Source: Elusimicrobiota bacterium (GTDB taxonomy: Bacteria > Elusimicrobiota > Elusimicrobia > UBA1565 > UBA9628). From it: 50,072 nucleotides of DNA. Within the stretch, counting starts at the first letter, position 1; every line of letters begins with the position of its first letter. The stretch lies in the NCBI GenBank assembly GCA_027451985.1, contig DAIDHS010000020.1, forward strand, positions 1 to 50,072, read 5' to 3'. The position numbers and the translations under genes are program-made. This document shows positions 26,523-36,149 of the stretch, in pieces. The notes below the pieces were generated by a model. It ran no database searches. It was not told the DNA's origin and worked only from the letters and a program-made list of their open reading frames with translations.

Positions 26523-26900
26523 ATGAAAAAAGCCGTTTTGTCGCAGCGCGCTCCCAAGCCCATCGGACCCTACTCTCAAGGGGTCGACTGCGGGAAAATG
26601 GTCTTCATCTCAGGGCAGATTCCCGCCGACGCCGCCGGAAATTTGACGGGGCCGGCAGTTTCCGATCAGACTAGGCGCTGTCTGGATAACCTGGAGGCGG
26701 TGCTCAAGGCCGCCGGCCTGGGGCTCAAGGACGTGGTCAAGACCACGGTCTTCATGACGGACCTGGCATGCTTCGCGGAGATGAACGAGGCCTACGCCAA
26801 GCGCTTCAAGCCGCCCTATCCCGCGCGCGCCGCCGTGCAGGTCTCTGCCCTGCCCAGGGGCGCGGCCGTGGAAATCGAGGCCGTCGCGATCAAGCCTTAG
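26523..26900 (+). CDS. ridA: RidA family enamine/imine deaminase
   Basis: RidA proteins hydrolyse reactive enamines and imines formed by PLP enzymes. The 125-residue product has the family motifs PKPIGPYSQGV, FISGQIPADAAGN, DVVKTTVFMTDLACFAEMNEAY and ARAAVQVSALPRGAAVEIEAVA, with the substrate-binding arginine in PARA. The start follows ggagggcgg, 10 bases after rho. It is the last gene of the long plus-strand run; a weak hairpin with five Ts follows at 26905-26925. Confidence 0.92.
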   Translation: MKKAVLSQRAPKPIGPYSQGVDCGKMVFISGQIPADAAGNLTGPAVSDQTRRCLDNLEAVLKAAGLGLKDVVKTTVFMTDLACFAEMNEAYAKRFKPPYPARAAVQVSALPRGAAVEIEAVAIKP

Positions 26901-26923
26901 GCCGACGCGCAGTCCGCGGGTTT

Positions 26924-27490
26924 TTAGCGCGTATGCACATAGTCGTTGGCGCAAATAAGCGCCGAACCCACGGCGCCTGCGGCGCCGACTACGAGGCCCC
27001 CTAAAAGCCCTCCGGCCGCGGCTCCCGCCGCGCCGCCGCCAATTGTGCCCAACGGTCCGGCTCCCGAGCCTACGACCGCGCCGACGATGAGGCCAAGCGC
27101 GCCAACCGCCACCGCGCCTTCCTTGGCCCCCGACTTAAATTCTGCGGCGATGTCGTGGCCGCAGGCGTTGAAGTAGCCTTGCTTGTCCTGTATCTGATCA
27201 TCATCATTGCCGAAGGGGACGTCTGGGGATGTTTTCTTCACGCCCGCAACGCGCGCGGCGGATAAGGCGGTCGTCGACTTGAGAGCGGCATGCGCGCGCC
27301 GTGCTTGGGCCAAAGCCGAGACGGCATGGCGGTTGGCGCGCACACTAATGGACTCGCCGAAGGGGATTCCCGACTGAGCTTTGGCGCTTTCGGCGCTGTC
27401 CTCGCCGGCGCGGGCCGGGGCGAAGACCGCCGCGCACAGAGCCAGAGAAACGGCGATAGAGAGCGGTCCTGCGAGTCGTCTTGTTTTCAT
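26924..27490 (-). CDS. Secreted protein with C-terminal glycine-zipper region
   Basis: The 188-residue product is not a family I can name. It has a signal peptide (MKTRRLAGPLSIAVSLALCAAVFA, about residues 1-28), a central basic-helical region with no cysteine, and near residue 110 the segment YFNACGHDIAAEFKSGAKEGAVA. Residues 125-180 are a glycine-zipper: repeated GxxxG with Ala and Val, such as GGGAAGAAAGGLLGGLVVGAAG. Such regions insert in or pack on membranes. Two cysteines flank the zipper. It sits 11 bases after pilT with a Shine-Dalgarno (ggagaacc), so it is probably co-transcribed with pilT. Confidence 0.7.
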   Translation of the reverse strand: MKTRRLAGPLSIAVSLALCAAVFAPARAGEDSAESAKAQSGIPFGESISVRANRHAVSALAQARRAHAALKSTTALSAARVAGVKKTSPDVPFGNDDDQIQDKQGYFNACGHDIAAEFKSGAKEGAVAVGALGLIVGAVVGSGAGPLGTIGGGAAGAAAGGLLGGLVVGAAGAVGSALICANDYVHTR

Positions 27491-27501
27491 GGTGGTTCTC
27501 C

Positions 27502-28623
27502 TCAGAGTTTTGGTGCAGCCAGGTCGCTGAAGGCTCCGAAATCCTGGGCCTGGACGGCGGGCGCCGCCATATCGGCCAGGCGCTTCAAGCCCGACGGGTC
27601 ATGGGCTTTGGAGAGGGCTTCCTGCATGTTGACCAGACCCGCGCGCGTCAAGCGCGCCAAGTCCTGATCGAGCGAGACCATCCCGGAGGCCGAGCCCGTC
27701 TCGATGGCGCCGTAGATCTGGGCGATTTTATTTTCCCGGATGAGGCTGGCCACGGCCGAATTCATGATCATGATTTCGCGCGCGCAGGTCAGGCCTCCCG
27801 CGGGCTTGGGCAGGAGAACCTGGCTGACGACGGCCGAAAGAACGGTACTTAAGAGCGTGCGCAGGCTGTGCTGCTGCTCGTGGGGAAACTCGTCGATAAT
27901 GCGGTTGACCGTGGAGGCCGCGTCCTGGGTATGCAGGGTGGAGAAGCACAAGTGGCCGGTCTCTGCAGCGGCCAGCGCCAGGGCCATGGTCTCCTGATCG
28001 CGCATCTCTCCGACCAGGATGATGTCCGGGTTCTGGCGGAGCGCGTACTTGAGCGCCCGGCTGAAGGAACCCGTGTGCGCGCCTATTTCGCGCTGGTTCA
28101 CCAGGGAGTTCTTGTTCTGGTAGAGGAACTCGATGGGGTCCTCGATGGTGAGGATGTGCTTGCTCTGGGTCTGGTTGATGCGCTCGATGAGCGCGGCCAG
28201 GGTGCTGGTCTTGCCGGAGCCCGTGGGGCCCGTGACCAGGACCAAACCGCGGGGAAGGTTGCACAGGTTCAAAACGGCCTGGGGCAACCCGATCTGCTCA
28301 GGCGTCGGGATGGCCGTGGGAATGTAGCGGAACGCCGCGGCCGTGCCGTAGGCCTGCAGAAAAACGTTGACCCTAAAGCGCCCCACGCCGCGCAGGCTGA
28401 AGGCGAAATCCAACTCGCGCTCGCGCTCGAAGTCCTTCTGCTGGATGGGGGTCATGGCCGAGAAAATCCAGCGCCGGCACTCGACCGCGTCCGCGACGGG
28501 AAAGCCCGGCAATTTTTTTAAGGTTCCGTCGATGCGCACGCTGGGAGGCTGGTTGGGCGCCAGAAGCACGTCGCTGGCGCGCGATTTGGCCGCCGTGGCG
28601 AGGATGTCCGTGATTTCCGCCAT
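27502..28623 (-). CDS. pilT: Type IV pilus retraction ATPase PilT
   Basis: PilT is the hexameric ATPase that retracts type IV pili for twitching or DNA uptake. The 373-residue product has an N-terminal PAS-like domain with SRASDVLLAPNQPPSVRIDG, Walker A GPTGSGKT (residues 132-139), the Asp box TIEDPIEFLY, Walker B in DIILVGEMRD and the His box TGHLCFSTLHTQDA. The C-terminal AIRNLIRE-like segment reads SAVASLIREN, which is why I prefer PilT over PilB. ATG at 28623 matches the family's N-terminus; the open frame continues upstream to 28695. No other pilus gene lies in the window. Confidence 0.93.
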   Translation of the reverse strand: MAEITDILATAAKSRASDVLLAPNQPPSVRIDGTLKKLPGFPVADAVECRRWIFSAMTPIQQKDFERERELDFAFSLRGVGRFRVNVFLQAYGTAAAFRYIPTAIPTPEQIGLPQAVLNLCNLPRGLVLVTGPTGSGKTSTLAALIERINQTQSKHILTIEDPIEFLYQNKNSLVNQREIGAHTGSFSRALKYALRQNPDIILVGEMRDQETMALALAAAETGHLCFSTLHTQDAASTVNRIIDEFPHEQQHSLRTLLSTVLSAVVSQVLLPKPAGGLTCAREIMIMNSAVASLIRENKIAQIYGAIETGSASGMVSLDQDLARLTRAGLVNMQEALSKAHDPSGLKRLADMAAPAVQAQDFGAFSDLAAPKL

Positions 28624-28632
28624 TCGACGAGA

Positions 28633-28661
28633 AGTATAGCCCCGAGCTGGTTTCTTGTCAA
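28633..28661 (-). promoter_or_regulatory. Sigma-70-like promoter for pilT
   Basis: On the minus strand a consensus -35 TTGACA (28656-28661) is followed by a 17-base spacer and TATACT (28633-28638). Only 9 bases separate the -10 box from the pilT ATG at 28623. Transcription would start about 3 bases before the ATG, so the mRNA would be leaderless or nearly so. The match of both boxes and spacing is very good. Confidence 0.75.
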
Positions 28662-28683
28662 CGCCCGCGCGATATGTTGCAAT
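28655..28683 (+). promoter_or_regulatory. Candidate promoter for the RlmI-like gene
   Basis: TTGTCA (28655-28660), a 17-base spacer and TGCAAT (28678-28683) resemble a sigma-70 promoter facing away from pilT. The -10 box has four of six consensus bases. It ends 10 bases before the ATG at 28694. Its -35 box shares bases with the pilT -35 box on the other strand. Confidence 0.45.
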
Positions 28684-28693
28684 TAAAGGCGCC

Positions 28694-29893
28694 ATGGCAT
28701 CTCATGCCTCTTCCGCGAAGGCGCCGAACGGCCACGCGCTGCCCATTCCTTGGGTACGGCTGCGCTCAGCGGCCTCCGGCCCGCGCGTCTTCAAGCGCAT
28801 GATTTTGGACGCGGCGCCCGGAGCCAAGGCCGGCGACATCGTCGCGGTCTACGACAAGTCGGACGCGCCCTACGGCGTGGCGATGTACAACCCGCGCAAC
28901 GTCGTGGCCCTGCGCCTCCTGACCCGAGGCGTCGGCGATTTTGATAGCGAAAAATTTTTCGCGCAGAAAATCGCGCAGGCGGTGGAGTTCAGGCGCGAGG
29001 TTCTGCGCTTGGATGAGGCGACGGACGCCTGCCGCCTAGTGCACGATCAGGGCGACGGCCTGCCGGGTCTGGTGATCGATCGCTACGGCGATTTTTTCGT
29101 GCTGGAGTTTTATTCCTTGGGCATGTTCCGGCAGGCGGCGCTTTTGGAGCGGATTTTAAAGCAGCATTTTCCCGCCGCGCGCTTTGTGCGGCGCGCCAGC
29201 GAGCACTCCCAGTCGATGGAAGGATTCCGCACCCCGCCAGGACCTGCGTTCAAAGCCAGGGTCAGGGAAAACGGCGTGCTCTTCGAGGTGACGCCATCGG
29301 CGGGCTACAAAACCGGATTTTTCTGCGATCAGCGCGACAACCGCCTCGCGGCGGCGGCCCTGGCGCGCGGCCGTAGCGTCATCGATGTGTGCGCCTACAC
29401 CGGCGGCTTTGGACTCTACGCCGCCAAGTTGGGAGGCGCGCGGGAGACCGCGTGCGTGGAGCTCGACCCCGAGGCCCATGCGCTCATCCGCAAGAACGCC
29501 AACATCAACGGCGTGCGCATAGACGCCGTCTGCGCCGACGCCTTTCCTTACTTGAGGCAGATGGCGGTTAACGGGCGGCGCTACGGGTTTATTGTTCTCG
29601 ATCCCTACAAGCTCATCGCCTCCAAGGAGGGCGAGCGCCTGGGCCGGCAGAAGTACCTGGATTTAAACCGGCTGGCGTTCTCCCTGCTCGATTCGGGCGG
29701 CATCCTGCTGACCTGCTCGTGCAGCGGGCTCCTGCCGTGGGCCGACTTCCAGCAGATTGTGCGCACCGCGGCGGGAAGCGCCGGACGGCGCGCGCAGATT
29801 TTTCGCAAATCCGGCGCGGGAGCCGATCATCCTTTCGCGGTCGACTTTCCTGAGGGCGAATATCTGAAGGCGCTGTGGTGCCGCGCGGCCTGA
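28694..29893 (+). CDS. RlmI-like class I SAM-dependent RNA methyltransferase
   Basis: The family methylates 23S rRNA cytosine 1962 (m5C). The 399-residue product has an N-terminal PUA domain (about residues 15-95), the middle segment LVHDQGDGLPGLVIDRYGDFFVLEFYS, the SAM motif DVCAYTGGFGLYAAKLGGARETACVELD and the C-terminal GGILLTCSCSGLLPWADFQQIV. Where RlmI enzymes have DPPK, this protein has DPYK (VLDPYKLIASKEG). An upstream start at 28655 would begin inside the promoter, so ATG 28694 is chosen. It is followed by ygfZ after 2 bases. Confidence 0.88.
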   Translation: MASHASSAKAPNGHALPIPWVRLRSAASGPRVFKRMILDAAPGAKAGDIVAVYDKSDAPYGVAMYNPRNVVALRLLTRGVGDFDSEKFFAQKIAQAVEFRREVLRLDEATDACRLVHDQGDGLPGLVIDRYGDFFVLEFYSLGMFRQAALLERILKQHFPAARFVRRASEHSQSMEGFRTPPGPAFKARVRENGVLFEVTPSAGYKTGFFCDQRDNRLAAAALARGRSVIDVCAYTGGFGLYAAKLGGARETACVELDPEAHALIRKNANINGVRIDAVCADAFPYLRQMAVNGRRYGFIVLDPYKLIASKEGERLGRQKYLDLNRLAFSLLDSGGILLTCSCSGLLPWADFQQIVRTAAGSAGRRAQIFRKSGAGADHPFAVDFPEGEYLKALWCRAA

Positions 29894-29895
29894 AT

Positions 29896-30819
29896 ATGGG
29901 ATATCCGAGGGCATCCGAGGAGGCGTCGGCCCAATACCGCGCCGCACAAAAGGGCGCGGCCTTTGCCGTGTTCTCGGACTGGGGCGTCCTGCGCTTTGCG
30001 GGCCCGGAGCGGTCGAAATTCCTCCAAGGACTCATGACGAGCGACGTGGCGGCCCTCGCGCCCGGGCAAAGCGGATGGTCCTGTCTTTTGACCGCCAAGG
30101 GCCGCATCCGCGCGCACGTTCTGCTGCTGGCCCGCGAGCAAGAAATTCTGGCTCTGGGGCCGTCCGCCGCTTTGCGCAACCTAGCTGAGGATTTTGGGCG
30201 GGTCATTTTGCTCAGCCAAACCACGATGTCGCCCGCAGAGGATTTGGCGGCGCCCATCCTCCTGCTGGGCTCCGGTGCGGCGGAGTTCGCGGATTACGTG
30301 CCGCCCGATTTGGAAGTCCTGGCCGCGCGAGACGGACGATTTTCTCCTCCAGCCGCCTGGCTTCTGGCGCCCAAGGACCGATCGGAAAAGGTTTTGGCGA
30401 CCCTGCAAAGTGCGGCGACCGCTCGGCTTGGCCCCGAGGCCTTCGAGATGCTGCGCCTGGAGGCGGGCATCGCCGCCTTCGGCCGCGAGTTGGGCGAGGA
30501 GGTTTTTCCCCAGGAGGCGCGGCTTGAGGCCGAAGTAAACCTTAATAAAGGATGCTACCTCGGCCAGGAGATCATGTCGCGGCTCTCGCGCCGCGGGCAT
30601 GTGAACCGGCTTTTAGTCCGACTCAAACTTGCCGGGCCGGAGATTCCGACCGCCGGGGCCAAGGTGCTCGTTGCTGGCCGTGAGAGCGGCTTTACGGCCA
30701 GCGCGGCGTATTCGCCGCGCGAGGGCGGAACCCTGGCCTTCGCTTTCCTGCGCCGCGAGGACGCCACCGCCGGCACCCGCGCGGAGCTTGAGGGCGGAAG
30801 GCCGGCGGAAATTATTTAG
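29896..30819 (+). CDS. ygfZ: YgfZ/GcvT-like folate-binding protein
   Basis: YgfZ uses tetrahydrofolate to support assembly or repair of iron-sulfur enzymes. The 307-residue product has the GcvT-type fold with FAGPERSKFLQGLMTSDVAAL and LLTAKGRIRAHVLLLAR, RLEAGIAAFGRELGEEVFPQEAR and the diagnostic NLNKGCYLGQEIMSR, which contains KGCYxGQE with the family cysteine. The start ATG at 29896 is 2 bases after the previous stop; a GTG at 29875 is also in frame. Its convergent neighbour ends 14 bases downstream. Confidence 0.9.
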   Translation: MGYPRASEEASAQYRAAQKGAAFAVFSDWGVLRFAGPERSKFLQGLMTSDVAALAPGQSGWSCLLTAKGRIRAHVLLLAREQEILALGPSAALRNLAEDFGRVILLSQTTMSPAEDLAAPILLLGSGAAEFADYVPPDLEVLAARDGRFSPPAAWLLAPKDRSEKVLATLQSAATARLGPEAFEMLRLEAGIAAFGRELGEEVFPQEARLEAEVNLNKGCYLGQEIMSRLSRRGHVNRLLVRLKLAGPEIPTAGAKVLVAGRESGFTASAAYSPREGGTLAFAFLRREDATAGTRAELEGGRPAEII

Positions 30820-30832
30820 GAGTCGGTCGCGC

Positions 30833-33568
30833 TCAGAGCGGCTGATACTGCGGCTTCCAGAGCCGCGAGAACTGCAGGGAAATCCCGGTCATGGCGCTGT
30901 AGCCCCACTCGGGCGCGACCTTAAGTCCGAAGACGTAAACGTCGATGAACGGCGCGATGTTGAGCGCGTCCGTGATGGGGATGCTGAGCTTGATGTCGGC
31001 GTCGCTTTGCAGGCGCAGGTCCTGGGGGCTATCCTTGGCGGTGAGGAAGGAGTAGTTGGCGTAGAGCTCTCCCTGCAGCGTCGCCGCGCCCCAGGCATGC
31101 GACAAAATCGCACGCGTGTGAAGGCCGTACTGGGTGTTCTGCGGCACGCGGGCCTGGTTGCGCAGCAGAACGCCTGAGAGTTCCCAGGAGCTCAGCCACG
31201 TGCCGTCGTAGAACTGCACGCCGGGATAGAGGCTATAGGTGTTCTGCTGGGGCAGGCCCGGCGGCGGCGCGAACTGCCCGTCGTACTCGAGGCCAATGGA
31301 CGGACCCCACGATTTGCCCATCCATGCCTGGGACACGCCGCCAGCCTTGCGCGTGAGCGTGGTTAGGGCCGTGATGTCGTTGGCGGAAGTATTGGTCACG
31401 GGTGTCTGCCCAGGCGGCTCTAAGCGGCTTTTGGCGTAGTCCATTTCCAAAGTGTTCGACCATTTATAGACGCTCCGAAAATAATCCGCGTCGACCTTGA
31501 TATCGCCGCCCAGCAGCATCTGGTTGTAGCCCTGGATGCGGGAGTCGGGAACTTGGGAGAAAGGACCGTTGTTGACCACCTGGGTGTTCTGCAGGTTGAG
31601 GCTCACGTCGCGAAAGTTGACCAGCCAGAGTCCGGCTTTGGACGTCGAGCGGCCCTCGGCCCACGCGCGGTAGAGCGCGGGCGCCCCGCCCGCGCGGGCC
31701 CGGAGAGCCGCGAGTACAAGGGCGTCCAGGTTCTCCGGCAGCGGCGTGCTTTTGCGGTTTTGCAGCCCGAGCGCGTCGGCCAAAGTCACCGGGATGGCCA
31801 CGCGGTAGGTCTCGTCTTCGGAGATGCTCCGCCCCTGGATGCCGCCGGTCTTGTCCAGGCCTCCGGCGGTGAACTGTAGGGCGTCGTTCGCGGGTAAGTG
31901 CTCCGCGTCGCGCGCTGCTTGGCGCTTGATGCGGGCCAGAAGCGGCAGGATGTCGGAGCCCTTGAGGTAGAGGATTTCCATGGCGGAGTTGGTGCGCAGC
32001 CAGGCCCGCACCACGCTTTCCGGGATGGGCGCGCTGGCTTCGACCCGCACGGTCAGCGGCCAAATCCAAAGCAGGGAAAGCTCCGAGTGCGTCCTGGCCG
32101 CGGACAAGGACGCGGCCAGGGTCCAGAACTCGCGGTCGCTCAGATACATAGAGGGGCGATTGGGAAAGATGGATCCCTCGGGTGGAATCAGCGCGGCTTG
32201 CGTGGAGAAGCCGATGCCGTAGTTTTCCGGGTCGAACTCGGGGTAACCAGGATCGGAGGGAACCGACGCGTCCAAAATTCGGTGGCGCACGCGCACGGTC
32301 CAGTCGGAGAGGCCGCGGCGGACGGCGAGATCGGCGTCGATGAAGTCGACCGAGGTCTCGTAGGAGTCGACGACTCCCAGGGGAGGGTCGAAGGGTCTGC
32401 GGCCGTTCTGCGAGAAAACGGATTCCGGCGGAGGCTCGGCATGGTCCGGGGTGGAACGGTCGCGCGCTAGGATGAGATCGACCCCCGCGGCCTCGTCGGC
32501 CAAAGCCTCCGTGCCGCCGTCCATCTCGGTCAGGAGCACGACCGCGTCGCCGTCTTTGCGCCATTGCGGAACGCGGGCGTAGAGCGCCGCGATGGGGTCC
32601 GTGATTTTCATGTTGGAAAGGCCGTTTTCCTTCAGGTATCTTTCGGTCGCGGGGGGGGTCACCGCCGCCAGCACCACACGCAGGCTTCCAGCGTCGACCA
32701 CCGCATGATCCGGAAACACGGTGGTTTTAGGCGCCGAGGAATAGACGATGTTGGCGGAAATAAACTCAATGCCGCGGGGATGCTTCGCGCGGTAGCGCAT
32801 AAGCGCGCCCCAATCGCGCAGCTCCGCGTAGCCCACGCCCGAGTAGCGCAGCCCCATGTGAGCCAAGTCCTCGGCCAGCGCTGCTCCGTGCGCCTCGGAG
32901 AGCACGCCGCCGAACACCTCGCCGCGTGCCACGCCGATGAAAGGTCCATTTTTCGCCGCCTCGGCCAGCACGCTCGCTTGGCGCCCCAGGCCTCCGAAGC
33001 TCTTGCCTACTACGAGGACGCGCACTTTTCGGCCCCGCCAGGACAAATCGTAAATCGAGGCGGCGGTCTGGTGCCAGATGGTGCTCACTGACTTGCCCGG
33101 GTTGACGAAAGCCGAGAGCACAATGCCGCCGGGCGCGGGAGATTGGAAAAGAGAGGCGGGGGAGGTGGTGAAGCTCACGCTCCAGGGCCGGCCGTAAGTC
33201 TGGGGATTTTCGGCCGCGGCGGCCAAGGAAGCGATGAGATCCGGCTCGGGAGGATAAACGAAGGCCAGTCCCGCACCGGTCCGCAGGACCGAGGCGGCGA
33301 CACTTCCGGAGGAGGCGTCCGCGCTGCTTTCCGGGACTCGGAAGCGGTAGTCGCCCCCGCTGTAGTAGCACGGGAGGATATGCACGTTCTTGATGACGAG
33401 CTCGGCCGCATCTTTCTTGGACAGCGCTTCGATGGGTTGGGCCAGGAAAAAGGAAAAGCGCGGCGGGTTGTCTTCGATGATGGCCAAGCGGAAATGGCCG
33501 GTCCGCGTTTGGGCTCGGGCCAAACCCGGCAGGCTGAGAAACAGCGCGGCGAGCGCGCGGGCGATCAC
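30833..33568 (-). CDS. Degenerate 5'-nucleotidase-like protein fused to a predicted outer-membrane barrel
   Basis: The 911-residue product has a signal peptide (residues 1-20) and an unrecognised domain to about residue 180. A metallophosphoesterase fold follows, aligned by eye with UshA-type nucleotidases: GKSFGGL (188-194), ARGEVF (214-219), GYAELRDWG (246-254, where the family has GNHEFDxG), FISANIV (269-275), LTEMDG (346-351) and [10 protein letters not shown] (363-372). All metal-binding His and Asn positions look changed. Residues 505-600 match a 5'-nucleotidase C-terminal domain ([27 protein letters not shown]). Residues 645-911 have alternating aromatic strands as in outer-membrane barrels. 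Catalysis is doubtful; a binding or structural role is my inference. It overlaps clpB by 4 bases. Confidence 0.75.
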   Translation of the reverse strand: MIARALAALFLSLPGLARAQTRTGHFRLAIIEDNPPRFSFFLAQPIEALSKKDAAELVIKNVHILPCYYSGGDYRFRVPESSADASSGSVAASVLRTGAGLAFVYPPEPDLIASLAAAAENPQTYGRPWSVSFTTSPASLFQSPAPGGIVLSAFVNPGKSVSTIWHQTAASIYDLSWRGRKVRVLVVGKSFGGLGRQASVLAEAAKNGPFIGVARGEVFGGVLSEAHGAALAEDLAHMGLRYSGVGYAELRDWGALMRYRAKHPRGIEFISANIVYSSAPKTTVFPDHAVVDAGSLRVVLAAVTPPATERYLKENGLSNMKITDPIAALYARVPQWRKDGDAVVLLTEMDGGTEALADEAAGVDLILARDRSTPDHAEPPPESVFSQNGRRPFDPPLGVVDSYETSVDFIDADLAVRRGLSDWTVRVRHRILDASVPSDPGYPEFDPENYGIGFSTQAALIPPEGSIFPNRPSMYLSDREFWTLAASLSAARTHSELSLLWIWPLTVRVEASAPIPESVVRAWLRTNSAMEILYLKGSDILPLLARIKRQAARDAEHLPANDALQFTAGGLDKTGGIQGRSISEDETYRVAIPVTLADALGLQNRKSTPLPENLDALVLAALRARAGGAPALYRAWAEGRSTSKAGLWLVNFRDVSLNLQNTQVVNNGPFSQVPDSRIQGYNQMLLGGDIKVDADYFRSVYKWSNTLEMDYAKSRLEPPGQTPVTNTSANDITALTTLTRKAGGVSQAWMGKSWGPSIGLEYDGQFAPPPGLPQQNTYSLYPGVQFYDGTWLSSWELSGVLLRNQARVPQNTQYGLHTRAILSHAWGAATLQGELYANYSFLTAKDSPQDLRLQSDADIKLSIPITDALNIAPFIDVYVFGLKVAPEWGYSAMTGISLQFSRLWKPQYQPL

Positions 33569-36126
33569 GCGGCCGTGGCTTTGCCGCGCCCGCGGCCGGA
33601 GTTCGAAGCGATTGGGCTTAAAGTCAGCGCTCCGTCCTCCGTCCCGACCTTGACCGCCTCGCCGTCGCGGATTTCACCGGAAAGGATCAGCCGCGAAAGC
33701 GGATCGACAAGGTATTTCTGCACCGCGCGCTTTAATGGTCTGGCGCCGTAGGCCGGATCGTAGCCTTTTTCTGCTAAAAACGCCTTAGCCGCGGCGTCGG
33801 CTTCCAGGACGATGCGCCGCTCCGCCAATCGCTTTTGCACCAAGGCGATCTGGATGTCGACGATGCGTTCTAAGTGCTTGGGATCCAGGGCGTGGAAAGC
33901 GAGAATCTCATCAATGCGGTTCAAGAATTCGGGACGGAAATGGGTTTTGAGCTGCGAGGGTTCCAGATTCGATGTCATTAATAGGAGCGAGTTCTTGAAG
34001 TCGACAAGCCGCCCCTGGCCGTCGGTCAGGCGCCCGTCCTCCATGATCTGCAGAAGCGCGTTGAACACGTCCGGGTGCGCCTTCTCGATTTCATCCAAAA
34101 GCACCACGCAATAAGGCTTGCGCCGCACGGCTTCGGTGAGCTGTCCGCCCTCCTCGTAGCCGACGTAGCCCGGCGGCGCGCCGATGAGGCGGGAGACCGA
34201 ATGCTTCTCCATATACTCGCTCATGTCCAGGCGCACCATGTTTTTTTCCGAGTCGAAAAGTGATTCCGCCAGCGCCCGCGCGAGCTCGGTCTTGCCCACG
34301 CCCGTCGGGCCGATGAGTAAGAACACGCCCAGCGGACGGTTGGGATCGGAAAGTCCGCTGCGCGCGCGGCGCACGGCCTGGGCCACCGCGGCCACGGCTC
34401 CATCCTGGCCGATAACGCGCCTGTGGAGCTCGTCCTCCAGGCGCAGAAGCTTTTCCGCCTGGCCTTCCAAAAGCTTCTCGACCGGAATGCCGGTCCAGCG
34501 CGCCACGGCCTGGGCCACGTCCTCCTCGTCGACTTCCTCCTTTAAAAGCTTGGTCTTGGATTGAAGCTGGGCGAGCTCCTTCTGCGCGGCCTCGATTTTC
34601 TTGGCCGCGTCCGGCACGCGGCCGTAGCGGATTTCCGCGGCGCGATTCAAGTCTCCGGCGCGCTCGGCCTTGGCTTCGTCCGCGCGCAGCGTCTCCATTT
34701 CGGACTTGAGGCGCCGCAGGGCCGAGATGCAGGATTTCTCCTTGTCCCACTGGGCTCGCAGATCCTTGCGCCGGGCGTTTAGGCCCGAGAGCTCCTTGTC
34801 CAGCGCGGCCAAGCGTTCGCGGCTGGCCGCGTCCTTTTCGCGCGAGAGGGCGGTCTTCTCGATTTCGAGCTGCCGGATGCGGCGCTCGGCGACGTCAAGC
34901 TCCTGCGGCACGGAGTCCATCTCCATGCGCAGGCGGCTCGACGCTTCGTCGATGAGATCCACGGCCTTGTCCGGCAAAAAGCGGTCCGAGATGTAGCGGT
35001 TGGAGAGGGTCGCGGCCGCGACCAGCGCGGCGTCGCGGATCTGCACGCCGTGGTGGAGTTCGTAGCGCTCCTTCAATCCCCGCAAAATCGCGATGGTGTC
35101 CTCGACCGAGGGCTCGCCCACCATCACCGGGGCGAAGCGGCGCTCCAGGGCGGCGTCCTTCTCGATGTATTTTTTGTACTCGTCCAAAGTCGTCGCGCCC
35201 ACGCAGCGCAGCTCTCCGCGGGCCAGCATGGGTTTGAGCATGTTGGCCGCGTCCATGCCGCCCTCGGCCGCGCCCGCGCCGACTAAAGTATGGAGCTCGT
35301 CGATAAAGAGCACGATGCGCCCTTCCTGGGCGGCGACTTCCTTCAAAACGGCTTTGAGTCGCTCCTCGAACTCTCCGCGGAACTTGGCCCCGGCCACGAG
35401 CGCCCCCAAATCGAGCGCCACGATGCGCTTGTCCTTGACGCCCTCGGGCACGTCGCCCTCCGCGATGCGCAAGGCCAGGCCCTCCACGATGGCGGTTTTG
35501 CCCACGCCCGGCTCGCCGATTAAGACCGGGTTATTCTTGGTGCGGCGCGAAAGGACCTGGACCACGCGGCGGATTTCCGCGTCGCGGCCGATGACGGGGT
35601 CGAGCTTTCCCCGCTTGGCCGCGGCCGTCAGATCGCGGCCGTACTTCTCCAGCGACTGGAACGTGCCCTCCGGATCCCGGCTGGTCACGCGTTGGGCGCC
35701 GCGCACCGCGACCAAGGCCGAGAGGATCTTGTGCTGGTCCAGGCCCGAGGCCTTTAAAATCTTGGCGGCGCCGCCGCCTTCGTCTAGGAGCCCCAGCAGC
35801 AAGTGCTCAACGGAGACGAACTCGTCCTTCATCGACTCCATCCGGCTCTCCGCGAAGTTAAAGGCGCGGGTGAGCCCCGAAGCGGCGTAAATCTGCCCTC
35901 CCGAGACCTTGGGCTTTTTCTCCAGATCTTTCCTGATGACGGCAGACACCAGCTGCGTGTCGGTTCCGGCCTTGCGCAGGATTTCGGGCACGACGCCGTC
36001 TTTCTGGCGCACCAGGGCCAGGAGCAGGTGCTCGGGCGAAAGCTCCTGGTGGCCTTCCCGTTCGGCCAGCGCGCGCGCGTCTTCGAGGGCTTCCTGCGAT
36101 TTGGCGGTCCAGCGTTCCAGGTTCAT
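33565..36126 (-). CDS. clpB: ClpB disaggregase
   Basis: ClpB is the cytoplasmic hexamer that resolves protein aggregates with DnaK. The 853-residue product has an N-terminal Clp repeat ([31 protein letters not shown]), AAA1 with Walker A GEPGVGKT and [12 protein letters not shown], a coiled-coil middle domain (about residues 395-520), and AAA2 with GPTGVGKT and [14 protein letters not shown]. The C-terminal [18 protein letters not shown] is conserved, with an Arg/Gly-rich tail (GRGRGKA). The middle domain and length distinguish it from ClpC and ClpA. It follows the Prc gene by 23 bases and overlaps the next gene by ATGA. Confidence 0.96.
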   Translation of the reverse strand: MNLERWTAKSQEALEDARALAEREGHQELSPEHLLLALVRQKDGVVPEILRKAGTDTQLVSAVIRKDLEKKPKVSGGQIYAASGLTRAFNFAESRMESMKDEFVSVEHLLLGLLDEGGGAAKILKASGLDQHKILSALVAVRGAQRVTSRDPEGTFQSLEKYGRDLTAAAKRGKLDPVIGRDAEIRRVVQVLSRRTKNNPVLIGEPGVGKTAIVEGLALRIAEGDVPEGVKDKRIVALDLGALVAGAKFRGEFEERLKAVLKEVAAQEGRIVLFIDELHTLVGAGAAEGGMDAANMLKPMLARGELRCVGATTLDEYKKYIEKDAALERRFAPVMVGEPSVEDTIAILRGLKERYELHHGVQIRDAALVAAATLSNRYISDRFLPDKAVDLIDEASSRLRMEMDSVPQELDVAERRIRQLEIEKTALSREKDAASRERLAALDKELSGLNARRKDLRAQWDKEKSCISALRRLKSEMETLRADEAKAERAGDLNRAAEIRYGRVPDAAKKIEAAQKELAQLQSKTKLLKEEVDEEDVAQAVARWTGIPVEKLLEGQAEKLLRLEDELHRRVIGQDGAVAAVAQAVRRARSGLSDPNRPLGVFLLIGPTGVGKTELARALAESLFDSEKNMVRLDMSEYMEKHSVSRLIGAPPGYVGYEEGGQLTEAVRRKPYCVVLLDEIEKAHPDVFNALLQIMEDGRLTDGQGRLVDFKNSLLLMTSNLEPSQLKTHFRPEFLNRIDEILAFHALDPKHLERIVDIQIALVQKRLAERRIVLEADAAAKAFLAEKGYDPAYGARPLKRAVQKYLVDPLSRLILSGEIRDGEAVKVGTEDGALTLSPIASNSGRGRGKATAA

Positions 36127-36149
36127 TGGAAAAAGAATCCCTTTTGGGG

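Noticed and set aside
26901-26925. Terminator between the convergent ridA and glycine-zipper genes
   Set aside because: Only a 4-bp stem precedes five Ts; this is too weak to list as a terminator.
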